DNA from: Burkholderia sp. Bp8992
GTDB taxonomy: Bacteria > Pseudomonadota > Gammaproteobacteria > Burkholderiales > Burkholderiaceae
Direction of reading: 5' to 3'
Length of the DNA stretch: 64,000 nt
NCBI RefSeq assembly: GCF_003853705.1
Contig: NZ_QTQI01000007.1
Coordinates: 62,001 to 126,000, forward strand
The notes beneath the pieces were generated by a model. That model searched no databases. It had not been told where the DNA came from and worked only from the letters and a program-made list of their open reading frames with translations. Within the stretch, counting starts at the first letter, position 1, and the number at the start of each line of letters is the position of its first letter. Position numbers and translations under genes: made by a program. Shown piece by piece: positions 46,873 through 55,724 of this stretch.

Positions 46873-47703
46873 TCAGCGTGCCGCAGCCTCCCCGGCCACC
46901 CACACCGCGCTGAATCCGAACGCAACCGGCCCGCTCAGGAACACGCTGCCCGCGCCGTCCCATTGAACGGTGACGTCGCCGCCGTCGCAGGTCACGCGTA
47001 CCGTCTCGTCGAGCAGCCCGCGCCTGATGCCGTTGACCACCGCGCCGCACGAACACGAGCCCGACCCGAGCGGCACGCCGCCGCCGCGCTCCCAGATGCG
47101 CAGGCGAACGTGCGAACGGTTGATGACCTGCACGACATGCACGTTGGTTTTCTGCGGAAACAGCGGATGCGTTTCGATTGCGGGGCCGAACGCTTCGAGG
47201 TCGACCGTATCGACATCGTCGACGAAGAACGTGCAGTGCGGATTGCCCATGCTGCATGCGGCCGGCGCGCCGGGCAGCGGCAGCGCGAGCGTGTCGACCG
47301 CTTCGGCGACGGGCACGTCCTGCCAGCCGAGCCGCGGCGCGCCCATCTCGACCTTGATTAACCCGTGCGCGTCGTGCGCACACAGCAGGCGCCCGCGATT
47401 CGTGCGCAGCACGACCGACGCCGCGCCGGTTTCCCGCATCAGCTTCCATGCGACGCCGCGCGTCGCGCTGCCGCAGGTATCGAGCGCGGAGCCGTCGGGA
47501 TTCCAGAACGCGACGCGCGCGGCCGCGTCGTCGCAGTCCGAGATCACCGCGAGCTGGTTGAAGCCGATACCGTTATGCCGGTCGCCCATCCGCCGCACGA
47601 GGTCGCGGTCGAGGCGCGGCACGTGATCCCGATCCTGACCGCGCAGGTCGACGATGACGAAGTCATCGCCGTTCGCATTCATCTTCTGAAATCCGATTGG
47701 CAT
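46873..47703 (-). CDS. Diaminopimelate epimerase-like protein with altered active site
   Basis: This 276-residue DapF-fold protein keeps the first catalytic Cys (Cys77 in ALDTCGSATRG), substrate-binding Asn residues in SMGNPHC and KTNVHV, and the Glu-Arg pair in RIWERGG. Two key places differ when aligned by eye with DapF: the usual HGLGNDF becomes NANGDDF, and the second catalytic motif ETQACGSGA becomes VPLGSGSCS, putting Ser at the expected Cys position with cysteines shifted by three and five residues. It may be an amino-acid racemase, epimerase or dehydratase for another substrate rather than the main lysine/peptidoglycan enzyme. Start MPIGFQKMNANG is used. Confidence 0.65.
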   Translation of the reverse strand: MPIGFQKMNANGDDFVIVDLRGQDRDHVPRLDRDLVRRMGDRHNGIGFNQLAVISDCDDAAARVAFWNPDGSALDTCGSATRGVAWKLMRETGAASVVLRTNRGRLLCAHDAHGLIKVEMGAPRLGWQDVPVAEAVDTLALPLPGAPAACSMGNPHCTFFVDDVDTVDLEAFGPAIETHPLFPQKTNVHVVQVINRSHVRLRIWERGGGVPLGSGSCSCGAVVNGIRRGLLDETVRVTCDGGDVTVQWDGAGSVFLSGPVAFGFSAVWVAGEAAAR

Positions 47704-47794
47704 GGCGGTTCCGGAATGGAGGCAGGCGAATACTGTACGTGGCTCGCCGTTCACGATCAATCGCACGGCGGACGATGCACGCGCAACCGGCATC

Positions 47795-47824
47795 TACGTA
47801 ATTCTACGTAGCTCCGCATACGTA
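47795..47824. promoter_or_regulatory. Three TACGTA boxes between the DapF-like gene and the transporter gene
   Basis: TACGTA occurs at 47795, 47805 and 47819, the first two exactly one helical turn apart and the second followed by G as in CTACGTAG. They lie 92-179 bases upstream of the CstA/BtsT-like gene and just upstream of the epimerase-like start, so they may be an operator or activator site for either. Confidence 0.4.
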
Positions 47825-47973
47825 GTTAACCGCTTGTAAGCCGCCCCCGTCACACGGAATACTACGGCCCATCGTCGCGGCCTTTGCGAGGCCGCGGCAC
47901 GACGCATCGACGTCACGCGGGTTCGGCGCCTCGCCGCATCCACTCAAAAACACATTGGAGACCAGGAGACGCC

Positions 47974-50052
47974 ATGAATCGGGCTTCCAGTACCCTGCTC
48001 TGGATCGCGGTCGCGCTGCTCGGCGCGTTCTCGTTCGGAACGATTGCACTCGCGCACGGCGAGCGCGTCAGTGCCCTCTGGATCGTGATCGCCGCAGTCT
48101 GCGTGTATCTGATCGCATATCGCTTCTACAGCCGTTTCATCGCCAGCAAGGTCATGCAGCTCGACGGGCTGCGGATGACGCCGGCCGTCAAGTACAACGA
48201 TGGCCTCGACTACGTGCCGACCAACAAGTACGTGCTGTTCGGCCATCACTTCGCCGCGATCGCCGGCGCCGGCCCGCTCGTCGGGCCCGTGCTCGCCGCG
48301 CAGATGGGCTACACGCCCGGCATGCTGTGGATCCTGGCCGGCGTCGTGTTCGCCGGCGCCGTGCAGGACTTCATCGTGCTGTTCATCTCGACGCGCCGCG
48401 ACGGCCGCTCGCTCGGCGACCTCGTCAAGATGGAGCTCGGCACGGTGCCCGGCGTGATCGCGCTGTTCGGCGCGTTCCTGATCATGGTGATCATCCTCGC
48501 GGTGCTCGCGCTGATCGTCGTGAAGGCGCTGACCAACTCGCCGTGGGGCACGTTCACCGTCGCCGCGACGATTCCGATCGCGCTGTTCATGGGCGTCTAC
48601 ACGCGCTACATCCGTCCGGGCCGCATCGGCGAAGTGTCGATCATCGGCTTCGTGCTGCTGATGGCGTCGATTGCGTTCGGCCAGCATGTGCACGATTCGC
48701 CGACGCTCGCTGCGTGGTTCACGTTCACCGGCACGCAGCTCACGTGGATCCTGATCGGCTACGGCTTCGTCGCCTCGGTGCTGCCAGTGTGGCTGCTGCT
48801 CGCGCCGCGCGACTATCTGTCGACGTTCCTGAAGATCGGCACGATCCTCGGCCTCGCGATCGGCATCCTGGTCGTCGCGCCGGAACTGAAGATGCCCGCG
48901 CTGACGAAGTTCGTCGACGGCACGGGCCCGGTGTGGTCGGGCAACCTGTTCCCGTTCCTGTTCATCACGATCGCGTGCGGCGCAGTGTCGGGCTTCCACG
49001 CGCTGATCTCGTCGGGCACGACGCCGAAGCTGATCGACAACGAAACCAACGCGCGCTTCATCGGTTACGGCGCGATGCTGATGGAGTCGTTCGTCGCGAT
49101 CATGGCGCTGGTCGCCGCCTGCGTGATCGAACCGGGCATCTACTTCGCGATGAACGCGCCGGCCGCCGTGCTCGGCTCGACGCCTGAGGCCGTCGCGAAC
49201 ACCGTCACGCAATGGGGCTTCGTGCTGACGCCCGACATGCTGACGCAGACCGCGAAGGCGGTCGGCGAAACGACGATCATCGCGCGTGCGGGCGGCGCGC
49301 CGACGCTGGCCGTCGGCATGGCGCACATCCTGCACCAGGTGATCGGCGGCGAAGCGATGATGGCGTTCTGGTATCACTTCGCGATCCTGTTCGAGGCGCT
49401 GTTCATCCTGACGGCCGTCGACGCCGGCACGCGTGCGGGCCGCTTCATGCTGCAGGACCTGCTCGGCACGTTCCACCCGGCGCTCAAGCGCACCGAGTCG
49501 CTGCCGGCGAACCTCGTCGCCACCGCACTGTGCGTGGCCGCGTGGGGCTACTTCCTGTATCAGGGCGTGGTCGATCCGCTCGGCGGCATCAACACGCTGT
49601 GGCCGCTGTTCGGCATCTCGAACCAGATGCTTGCCGCGATCGCGCTGGTGCTCGGCACCGTCGTGCTGTTCAAGATGAAGCGCGAACGCTATGCGTGGGT
49701 GACGATCGTGCCGACCGCGTGGCTGCTGATCTGCACGCTGACGGCCGGCTGGCAGAAGATTTTCGACGCGAACCCGAAGGTCAGCTTCCTCGCGCACGCC
49801 GCGAAGCTGCAGGCCGCGGTGGACGAAGGCAAGGTGCTCGCCCCGGCGAAGTCGATCGCGCAGATGAAGCGGATCATCTTCAACGACTACATCGACGCGG
49901 CGCTGGCCGGGCTGTTCATCTTCGTGGTCGTGGCAATCGCGGTGTACGGCGTGATCGCCGTGCTGCGCGCGCGCCGCGAGTCGAAGCCGACCGTGCGCGA
50001 GACGCCGTACGAAGCGATGCCGGCCGCGCAGGCGCTCGGCAGCGGACGTTAA
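47974..50052 (+). CDS. CstA/BtsT-family carbon starvation protein (pyruvate or peptide transporter)
   Basis: This 692-residue inner-membrane protein has about 16-18 hydrophobic segments and the CstA-family motifs GHHFAAIAGAGPLVGPVLAAQMG, AGAVQDFIVLFISTRRDGRSLG and GFHALISSGTTPKLIDNE split over the protein, with ALYRFLMLQDLLGTFHP-like residues towards the end. E. coli BtsT is a pyruvate/H+ symporter and CstA has been linked to peptide and pyruvate use. It is preceded by GGAGAC and an AGGAGA, and followed by its small YbdD partner, a conserved pair. Confidence 0.88.
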   Translation: MNRASSTLLWIAVALLGAFSFGTIALAHGERVSALWIVIAAVCVYLIAYRFYSRFIASKVMQLDGLRMTPAVKYNDGLDYVPTNKYVLFGHHFAAIAGAGPLVGPVLAAQMGYTPGMLWILAGVVFAGAVQDFIVLFISTRRDGRSLGDLVKMELGTVPGVIALFGAFLIMVIILAVLALIVVKALTNSPWGTFTVAATIPIALFMGVYTRYIRPGRIGEVSIIGFVLLMASIAFGQHVHDSPTLAAWFTFTGTQLTWILIGYGFVASVLPVWLLLAPRDYLSTFLKIGTILGLAIGILVVAPELKMPALTKFVDGTGPVWSGNLFPFLFITIACGAVSGFHALISSGTTPKLIDNETNARFIGYGAMLMESFVAIMALVAACVIEPGIYFAMNAPAAVLGSTPEAVANTVTQWGFVLTPDMLTQTAKAVGETTIIARAGGAPTLAVGMAHILHQVIGGEAMMAFWYHFAILFEALFILTAVDAGTRAGRFMLQDLLGTFHPALKRTESLPANLVATALCVAAWGYFLYQGVVDPLGGINTLWPLFGISNQMLAAIALVLGTVVLFKMKRERYAWVTIVPTAWLLICTLTAGWQKIFDANPKVSFLAHAAKLQAAVDEGKVLAPAKSIAQMKRIIFNDYIDAALAGLFIFVVVAIAVYGVIAVLRARRESKPTVRETPYEAMPAAQALGSGR

Positions 50053-50064
50053 GGGGAGGCCGCG

Positions 50065-50271
50065 ATGTTCAGCGATCTTGGCAGCGACCTGCGCAGCGCG
50101 GGGCGTTACCTCGGGCAGGCGTTGCGGCTGATGGTCGGCCTGCCCGACTACGACACCTACGTCGCGCACATGCGCGAAACCCATCCGGACCGCGAGCCGA
50201 TGACGTACGAGGAATTTTTCCGCGAACGCCAGAATGCGCGGTACGGGTCGGGTGCGGGGAAGTGCTGTTGA
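50065..50271 (+). CDS. YbdD/YjiX family small protein
   Basis: This 68-residue protein is conserved as the partner of CstA/BtsT. It reads [42 protein letters not shown], the typical DUF466 pattern, with a terminal CC. It starts 12 bases after the transporter stop, following GGGGAGG. It is required for efficient pyruvate transport in E. coli; the same role is inferred here. Confidence 0.88.
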   Translation: MFSDLGSDLRSAGRYLGQALRLMVGLPDYDTYVAHMRETHPDREPMTYEEFFRERQNARYGSGAGKCC

Positions 50272-50300
50272 GCGTGTGAAACGGCACGAACGAAGAAACG

Positions 50301-50335
50301 AGGCGTCATGGCGTGAAGGCCATGACGCCTTTTTT
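50301..50335 (+). terminator. Rho-independent terminator after the ybdD gene
   Basis: AGGCGTCATGGC and GCCATGACGCCT form a perfect 12-bp stem with a six-base loop followed by TTTTT. It closes the transporter/YbdD operon. Confidence 0.85.
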
Positions 50336-50407
50336 CATGGCGGCGCATGGCGATGGGGTCGCGCGACGCATCGTCTCACGGGCAGCCGTAGTCGGCCGTC
50401 GCGACGG

Positions 50408-51622
50408 TCAGTCGCTTTCGTGCCGGAGCGCAAGAACCGCTGCGGCCCCCGCGACGAGCGCGATGACGGTCAGTGCGACGGCAAAGCCGGTCGCGCCGGC
50501 CGTGAAGCCGATGCGATCGATCGCGTACCCGGTCATCACGGGCATCAGTCCCGCCGGAAGGTAGCCGCCGATGTTCATGACGGCGTTCGCCTCGGCGCGT
50601 CGTGCGTCCGATACGTGCAGGCCGATCAGCGTCAGGCCGCCGAGCTGCCCGAGGCCCTGCCCCGCACCCGCGAAGAGCGCCGCCGCGACGAGGACGGCGG
50701 CCGACGACGCATGCACGGCGATGCACAGCATCACCATCGACAGCGTGGTGGCGACCGTGCCGGCCACGAACGTCGTGCGGATCGATCCGCGCCGCGCGAC
50801 GAACTGGACTCCGGTGGCGGCGATGAACATCGCGCAGGCCATCCCGCCCGCGAGCAGCGGGCTGCGCACGTGAAGCAGGCGCGCCAGCAACGACGGACCC
50901 AGCGCCAGCACGAAGGAGGTCGCGGTGATGCCCGGCCCGAACACGGCGATGCCGCCGGCGACATGGCGCCGGTTGTGCGACGGTACGGACGGCAGGCGCA
51001 GCGGCGGCGTGTCGCCAGGCACTTGCGCGGGACGGTTGCGCGGCAGCCGCAGGGCGACGGCCAGCGCGCTCAGCAGGATCACGAATTCGACGCCGAAGAC
51101 GAGGGCGACCGGATGTGCGGCGGTTTGCGCGGCAATTCCGGCGAGCAACGGTCCGAGCCCCGCGCCGAGCACCATGGCCACGGACGCGAGCAGCGCGGCC
51201 TTGCGCCGCTCGGTGCCGGCGAGATCGATCACCGATGCCATGCCCGCCGACACGATGACGCCGACTGCGATGCCCGTCAGCAAGCGGGCGACCGCGAGCA
51301 TCGCGACGGACGACGCGGTCGCGAACAGCGCGCACGCGATCAGCGCCGCGGCGAGGCCGGGCAGCAGGACCGGCTTGCGCCCGTAACGGTCCGAAAGCTG
51401 GCCGGCGACGAGCAGCGTACCCAGCAGCCCGGCGATGTAGAGCGCGAAGATGACGGTCAGCGTGCCGGACGAGAAGCCGAGTGTGCGCTGCCAGGCAACG
51501 TACAGCGGTGTCGGCGAGTTGGACAGCATGAACACGGCGGTGACCATCCAGGCAGCATGTGCCATGCGGGGCACGCCGCGCGGAGCTGCGCGTTGCGATT
51601 GGGGAACGACGGTGTCGGACAT
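50408..51622 (-). CDS. MFS efflux transporter (DHA1/arabinose-efflux type)
   Basis: This 404-residue major facilitator has about 12 membrane segments, the motif GQLSDRYGRKPVLLPG between segments 2 and 3, and an arginine in ARLLTGIAVGVIV. It is divergent from an ArsR-family regulator with the start codons only 66 bases apart, across a 24-bp inverted repeat. AAGGAG of its ribosome binding site is inside one arm of that repeat. An export role for a small toxic compound is likely, with the ArsR protein as its repressor. Confidence 0.85.
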   Translation of the reverse strand: MSDTVVPQSQRAAPRGVPRMAHAAWMVTAVFMLSNSPTPLYVAWQRTLGFSSGTLTVIFALYIAGLLGTLLVAGQLSDRYGRKPVLLPGLAAALIACALFATASSVAMLAVARLLTGIAVGVIVSAGMASVIDLAGTERRKAALLASVAMVLGAGLGPLLAGIAAQTAAHPVALVFGVEFVILLSALAVALRLPRNRPAQVPGDTPPLRLPSVPSHNRRHVAGGIAVFGPGITATSFVLALGPSLLARLLHVRSPLLAGGMACAMFIAATGVQFVARRGSIRTTFVAGTVATTLSMVMLCIAVHASSAAVLVAAALFAGAGQGLGQLGGLTLIGLHVSDARRAEANAVMNIGGYLPAGLMPVMTGYAIDRIGFTAGATGFAVALTVIALVAGAAAVLALRHESD

Positions 51623-51631
51623 GAACGGACT

Positions 51632-51684
51632 CCTTGTACGAGTTTTTTCGAACTATAGCCTAGTTCGAAAAAACTCGTACAAGG
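51632..51684. promoter_or_regulatory. 24-bp perfect inverted repeat in the MFS/ArsR divergent promoter
   Basis: Arms of 24 bases (51632-51655 and 51661-51684) are exact reverse complements around the 5-base spacer TAGCC. Each arm contains GAGTTTTTTCGAACTA or its complement, and each arm's outer end is AAGG of the Shine-Dalgarno sequence of one gene. It is a very likely ArsR-family operator, with room for more than one dimer and the promoters of both genes inside it. Confidence 0.75.
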
Positions 51685-51688
51685 TGAT

Positions 51689-52087
51689 ATGCTGGCGGAC
51701 ATGAAACGAGTTCACCCTGAACGGGCGGCCGGCAGCGTGCCGGCACCTGCGGATTTGCCCGATCCGCTGCCGGAGCCGGCCGTCGCCGAGCTTCGCCTCG
51801 AAACCATTCTTGGCGCGCTGGCCGATCCGTTGCGACTGACGATCGTGCAGAGGCTGATGCTGGAATCCGAGGCATACGACCATCCTTGCGGCTGGTTCGG
51901 CTTCGATCGCCCGAAATCGTCGCTTACCCACCATTTCAAGGCGCTGCGTGACGCGGGCGTGCTGCGCCAGCGTCAATACGGGCTCGAGCGGCGCAGCCGC
52001 GTGCGCACGGAAGATATCGACCTGCGCTTTCCCGGCCTGCTGAAGCTCGTGGCCGAGTGGGCGCCGCTGGCCAGCCACGACGGTTGA
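51689..52087 (+). CDS. ArsR-like winged-helix regulator
   Basis: This 132-residue protein has an ArsR-type winged helix in ETILGALADPLRLTIVQRLML, then GWFGFDRPKSSLTHHFKALRDAGVLRQRQYGLERRSRVRTEDIDLRFPGLLKLV (recognition helix SSLTHHFKALRDAG). The arsenic-binding CxC motif of classical ArsR is absent, so it senses something else. It is divergent from an MFS exporter. ATG at 51689 follows AAGG; MKRVHPE at 51701 is an alternative start. Confidence 0.82.
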   Translation: MLADMKRVHPERAAGSVPAPADLPDPLPEPAVAELRLETILGALADPLRLTIVQRLMLESEAYDHPCGWFGFDRPKSSLTHHFKALRDAGVLRQRQYGLERRSRVRTEDIDLRFPGLLKLVAEWAPLASHDG

Positions 52088-52289
52088 TGGCGGTCATCCG
52101 GGATGGACGCGCGGCGACGGGCCGGGCTGGTCGCCATGCGGCGGCGAGCGTGACGCGCCGGGCAGGCCGCGCTGCGCAGCCGTCCTTGTGTCGAGCTTGA
52201 TCTACCCGCAACCCGGGCGCGTTTCCCGGCCGGTATCATGTGAGCTTGAGCCATTGGCTCCCGATAAACCCGCACAGGAGGATCCCGTC

Positions 52290-52910
52290 GTGCATGCCGG
52301 TGAGCGTTTCAACAGCATTACCCATCTCGTCGGCGCGGTGCTATCGGTAGCAGGGCTGGCAACACTGGTGACGATGGGCGCGCTCGAAGGCGACGCCTAC
52401 AAGGTGGTGAGTTTCAGCGTCTACGGCGCGATGCTCTGCGCGCTTTACGCAATCTCGACGCTGTATCACAGCGTGCGCAATCCGCGCCTGAAAGCGATCC
52501 TGCAGAAGTGCGACCACTCGGCGATCTACCTGCTGATCGCCGGCAGCTATACGCCGTTCACGCTCGTCACGCTGCGCGGCCCGTGGGGCTGGTCGCTGTT
52601 CGGCGTGAGCTGGGGGCTCGCCGTGTTCGGGATCGTGCAGGAGCTGACGCTCGGGCGCCGCACGCGCTTGCTGTCGATGATCCTGTACGTGCTGATGGGC
52701 TGGCTTGCGCTCGTCGCGGTGCGGCCGCTGATCCATGCGCTGCCGCCGATCGGCACCGCGTGGCTCGTGGCCGGCGGCCTGATCTACAGCGCCGGGATCT
52801 ATTTCTTCATCAACGACGAACGCATCCGTCACGGGCACGGCATCTGGCATCTGTTCGTGCTGGCAGGGAGCCTGTGCCAGTTCGTCAGTGTCGCGATGTA
52901 TGTCGCGTAA
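52290..52910 (+). CDS. Hemolysin III family membrane protein (PAQR-like)
   Basis: This 206-residue protein with seven predicted membrane segments has the Hly-III/PAQR metal-site pattern: LYHSVRNPRLKAILQKCDHSAIYLLIAGSYTPF and a late HGIWHLFVLAGS with HxxxH. The start is GTG (MHAGERFNSITHLVGAVLS), 8 bases after AGGAGG; the open frame from 52188 adds a non-conserved Pro-rich leader. It is a membrane hydrolase-like protein of unclear role. Confidence 0.85.
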   Translation: MHAGERFNSITHLVGAVLSVAGLATLVTMGALEGDAYKVVSFSVYGAMLCALYAISTLYHSVRNPRLKAILQKCDHSAIYLLIAGSYTPFTLVTLRGPWGWSLFGVSWGLAVFGIVQELTLGRRTRLLSMILYVLMGWLALVAVRPLIHALPPIGTAWLVAGGLIYSAGIYFFINDERIRHGHGIWHLFVLAGSLCQFVSVAMYVA

Positions 52911-52934
52911 GCGGCGCATCTGCCGCGGCATGCG

Positions 52935-54350
52935 CTAGCGGCGCGTGGCGGCCGGCTGCAACTGCGCGGCAGCTTCGCCGGCTGCCGGTGCCGGCCGCTT
53001 CGTGATCGTGATCCACCACGTTGCCGCGGCGAGCGCCGACAGCGCGATCGCCATGACCAGCGCCACCCGCATCGCCACCGGAAACGGCTGCAGCGTCGCG
53101 ATGCACGCACCGAAGATCGCCACGCCGAGCGCCGAACCGCACTGCCGCGCCGCGTTCAACGCCGCCGCCGCCACGCCGGCACGGCTGCGGTCGATCGTCC
53201 CGAGCGCCGGCGACGTCGCGGCCGGCGAGATGAATCCCGATGCGAAGCCGATCGCGAGCATGGGCGCGACGGCGAGCCATGCGGGCGTCGTCGTGCCGAT
53301 GGCCGTCATCCCGAGCGCGCCGGCCGCATAGAGCCCGAACGCCGCGCACATCGTGCCGCGCGCGCCGAAGCGCGCCACCAGCCGCCCCGAACCCAACCCG
53401 CCGAGCGCAACCATCGCGGTCATCGGCAGGAACGCGAGCCCCGTGTCGAGCGGGCTCGCGCCGCGCACCTGCCGATAAAAGAGGCTGAGCACGAACAGCA
53501 GGCCGTAGAACACGAACGCCGATGCCATCGACACGAACGTCGATCCCGCGAACAACCGGTTGCGGAAGAAGGCGAGCGGCAGCATCGGCTCGCGGCGCCG
53601 TGCTTCGATCGCGATGAACGCGATCCACGCGACGACACTCGTCACGGCACCGCCGACGATCGGCGCCGAGCGCCAGCCAAGCGACGGCCCTTCGATCAGC
53701 GTGCCGATCAGCGCGGAGATCGCGACGATGGCGGTGGCCTGGCCGGCCCAGTCGAACTGCCGCGACGTGTCGGCGGCGGCGCGCGCGACCGTGCGGCCGA
53801 GCCAGATGCCGGCGAGCCCGAACGGCAGGTTCACGAAGAACAGGCTGCGCCAGCCGAACAGATCGATCAGCAGCCCGCCGATCAGCGGACCCGACGCCAT
53901 CGCGATGCCGCCGCAACCCATCCACAGGCTGATCGCCGATGCGCGGGCGGCCGGTGCGGGGAAGGCGCGGTTGATCAGCGCGAGCGAGCAGGGCACCAGC
54001 ATCGCGCTGCCGACGCCTTGCAACGCGCGAGCGGCGGCGAGTGTCGGGAGGGTCGGCGCGAGGCCGCACAGTGCCGACGCGGCGACGAATACCGCGAGCC
54101 CCGCGACATAGACGGTGCGGTCGCCGAGCCGGTCGCCGAGCGTGCCGCCCGTCAGCAGCAGGCTCGCGAACGCGAGCGTGTAAGCGTTCACTATCCATTG
54201 CAGGCCGGCGACCTGGCTGCCGAACGTATGCGCGATGTCGGTGAGCGCGACGTTGACGATCGACGCGTCGAGCAGCACGAGCGTGTAGCTCACGCAGGTC
54301 GCGGCGAGCACGCGGCGCGCCGCAGCCCTGTTTGGTGCGGCGGCCGTCAT
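52935..54350 (-). CDS. MFS drug-efflux transporter (DHA2/EmrB type)
   Basis: This 471-residue protein has about 14 hydrophobic segments, LDASIVNVALTDIAHTFGS (first helix motif of DHA2), LTGGTLGDRLGDRTVYVAGL and QGVGSAMLVPCSLALINRAFP. It belongs to the EmrB/QacA exporter group. The chosen ATG (MTAAAPNRAAARRV) overlaps the TGA of the SnoaL-like gene upstream as ATGA, so the two are translationally coupled. The longer frame to 54401 lies inside the upstream gene. Confidence 0.85.
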   Translation of the reverse strand: MTAAAPNRAAARRVLAATCVSYTLVLLDASIVNVALTDIAHTFGSQVAGLQWIVNAYTLAFASLLLTGGTLGDRLGDRTVYVAGLAVFVAASALCGLAPTLPTLAAARALQGVGSAMLVPCSLALINRAFPAPAARASAISLWMGCGGIAMASGPLIGGLLIDLFGWRSLFFVNLPFGLAGIWLGRTVARAAADTSRQFDWAGQATAIVAISALIGTLIEGPSLGWRSAPIVGGAVTSVVAWIAFIAIEARRREPMLPLAFFRNRLFAGSTFVSMASAFVFYGLLFVLSLFYRQVRGASPLDTGLAFLPMTAMVALGGLGSGRLVARFGARGTMCAAFGLYAAGALGMTAIGTTTPAWLAVAPMLAIGFASGFISPAATSPALGTIDRSRAGVAAAALNAARQCGSALGVAIFGACIATLQPFPVAMRVALVMAIALSALAAATWWITITKRPAPAAGEAAAQLQPAATRR

Positions 54351-54784
54351 GCGTGGCCGCGCGACGGCGTGGCAGCCCGCAGCGCATTGAACCCGACCCA
54401 TCCCCAGTACACGCGATGATGCGCGATCAGCCCGTCGCGGAGATCCATCACTTCGACGAGATCGACCTGGTCGCCGTCCGGCGTGGCGCGCGGGTATTCC
54501 CAGACGAGCTGGCGACCGTTCGAGAAGAACAGCCCGGTCCGGTACCAGCGCCCGAGCTTGTTGTCCGGATTGCGCAGGCCGGCCGCGAAGAATGCGCCGA
54601 TCGCGGCCTTGCCGTGCAGCACGCCCGAGCCGTGTTCGGGCAGCGTGGCGACGACGAACGGCGTTTCGAGCACCGCGTCGTCGGCATACAGCGCCATCAG
54701 CGCGTCGAGGTCGCGCGCGACGACGGCGGCGTGCCAGTTTTCATGGATGCGCCGGGCGGCGGCGTCGGTCTCTGCGGGTGTCAT
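54347..54784 (-). CDS. SnoaL-like (NTF2-fold) protein
   Basis: This 145-residue protein has the SnoaL-like pattern IHENWHAAVVARDLDALMALYADDAVLETP, GKAAIGAFFAAGL and LVWEYPRATPDGDQVDLVEVMDLRDGLIAHHRVYWGW over residues 60-135. The fold binds or isomerises small hydrophobic molecules. Its stop overlaps the start of an EmrB-type exporter, hinting that it modifies or binds an exported compound. The start MTPAETDAAARR was chosen over the longer frame to 54820. Confidence 0.76.
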   Translation of the reverse strand: MTPAETDAAARRIHENWHAAVVARDLDALMALYADDAVLETPFVVATLPEHGSGVLHGKAAIGAFFAAGLRNPDNKLGRWYRTGLFFSNGRQLVWEYPRATPDGDQVDLVEVMDLRDGLIAHHRVYWGWVGFNALRAATPSRGHA

Positions 54785-54903
54785 GGCGGGTGTCCGGAAG
54801 CGTCGTTGACGGAAGCCCACTGTATGGGCGCACCGTCGCGTGACGTTTCACGTCGACCCGAAACGTGGATGCAGCGTCGGGCAGGTTGCGCCGTGGCCCG
54901 CCC

Positions 54904-55257
54904 TTATCCGGCCAGCGCGTCGAGATTCAGCGTATACGACTTGCCGATCCACACCGCGCAATCGCGATGGTCGCGCAGTTCGTCGTGCGTATTCGGATGC
55001 AGGAAGATGTCGAGCGCGCCGTGGTTCAGCACGAGCCACGGCACGATGTCGTCGAAGCGCGCGGCGTCGAACGCGATCTGGTACGACCACGCCGGATGCG
55101 GGCCGACGAGCCGTTCGTGAAAGCGCCCGAGTTCGATGACCGCGCCGAACTGCGCGTCGACGACCTGGCGAAACGCCCAGGCCGCGTCGCGGCTCGCCGC
55201 ATCGAAATAGACGTGCGCGTGCCAACTGTCGATGGCGGTAATGTCGAGGGCAGCCAT
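54904..55257 (-). CDS. DOPA 4,5-dioxygenase family protein
   Basis: This 117-residue protein matches the small DOPA 4,5-dioxygenase/DUF family: SWHAHVYFDAASRDAAWAFRQ, GPHPAWSYQIAF, LVLNHGALDIFLHPNTHDELRDH. The three to four histidines are at the metal-binding positions. Such enzymes open catechol rings, for example in DOPA or related compounds. The frame is 103 bases from the SnoaL-like gene and probably a separate unit. Confidence 0.82.
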   Translation of the reverse strand: MAALDITAIDSWHAHVYFDAASRDAAWAFRQVVDAQFGAVIELGRFHERLVGPHPAWSYQIAFDAARFDDIVPWLVLNHGALDIFLHPNTHDELRDHRDCAVWIGKSYTLNLDALAG

Positions 55258-55510
55258 GGAGAGACTCGATTAAAAATGAAGAATGCGTGAGAGGCCCTGC
55301 GAAACGGCCGATGCGTGATTATCGCGCGTCCTTGCATATTGAGTCGCGTCTCAATCCGGCACGCCGATGCGAGTGATTTGTCCTGCATCAGAAGAATCGG
55401 CTGATCCGACGAAATCGCTTCGGCGGCATCCGCGTGCGCGATATTGCGCCGAAAGCCTTGTGCGCAGGCGCGCCTGCCGAAATCGCACCGGCAACACGTC
55501 ATTTCGGAAA

Positions 55511-55534
55511 TTGAAAAAGCGGGGCGAGCGCCCC
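55511..55534 (-). terminator. Terminator-like hairpin on the minus strand
   Basis: On the minus strand GGGGCG-CT-CGCCCC is followed by GCTTTTTC, the pattern of a short intrinsic terminator. No minus-strand gene ends here, so an untranslated or small transcript from that strand would be its only use. Confidence 0.4.
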
Positions 55535-55701
55535 ACCGGATCGCCGGTAAAAATCCGATCAGATCGTTGAATGAAATAAAGAAATTCCATTTCGAAGGGA
55601 TCCGCGAATGACGCAACTCGAACGCCGAATGCGCGGCTGAAAATAACAATTGCGGATTCGGCTATTCAAGCGGCATACGGCCCGACATACGATGATTTCA
55701 A

Positions 55702-55724
55702 CGCATCGACGCTCGATCGATGCG
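55702..55724 (+). promoter_or_regulatory. Inverted repeat near the start of the DUF4148-like gene
   Basis: CGCATCGA and TCGATGCG form an 8-bp perfect inverted repeat around a 7-base loop, 23 bases before the ATG and before its ribosome binding site (CTGGAGG). It could be an operator or an RNA hairpin. Confidence 0.4.
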
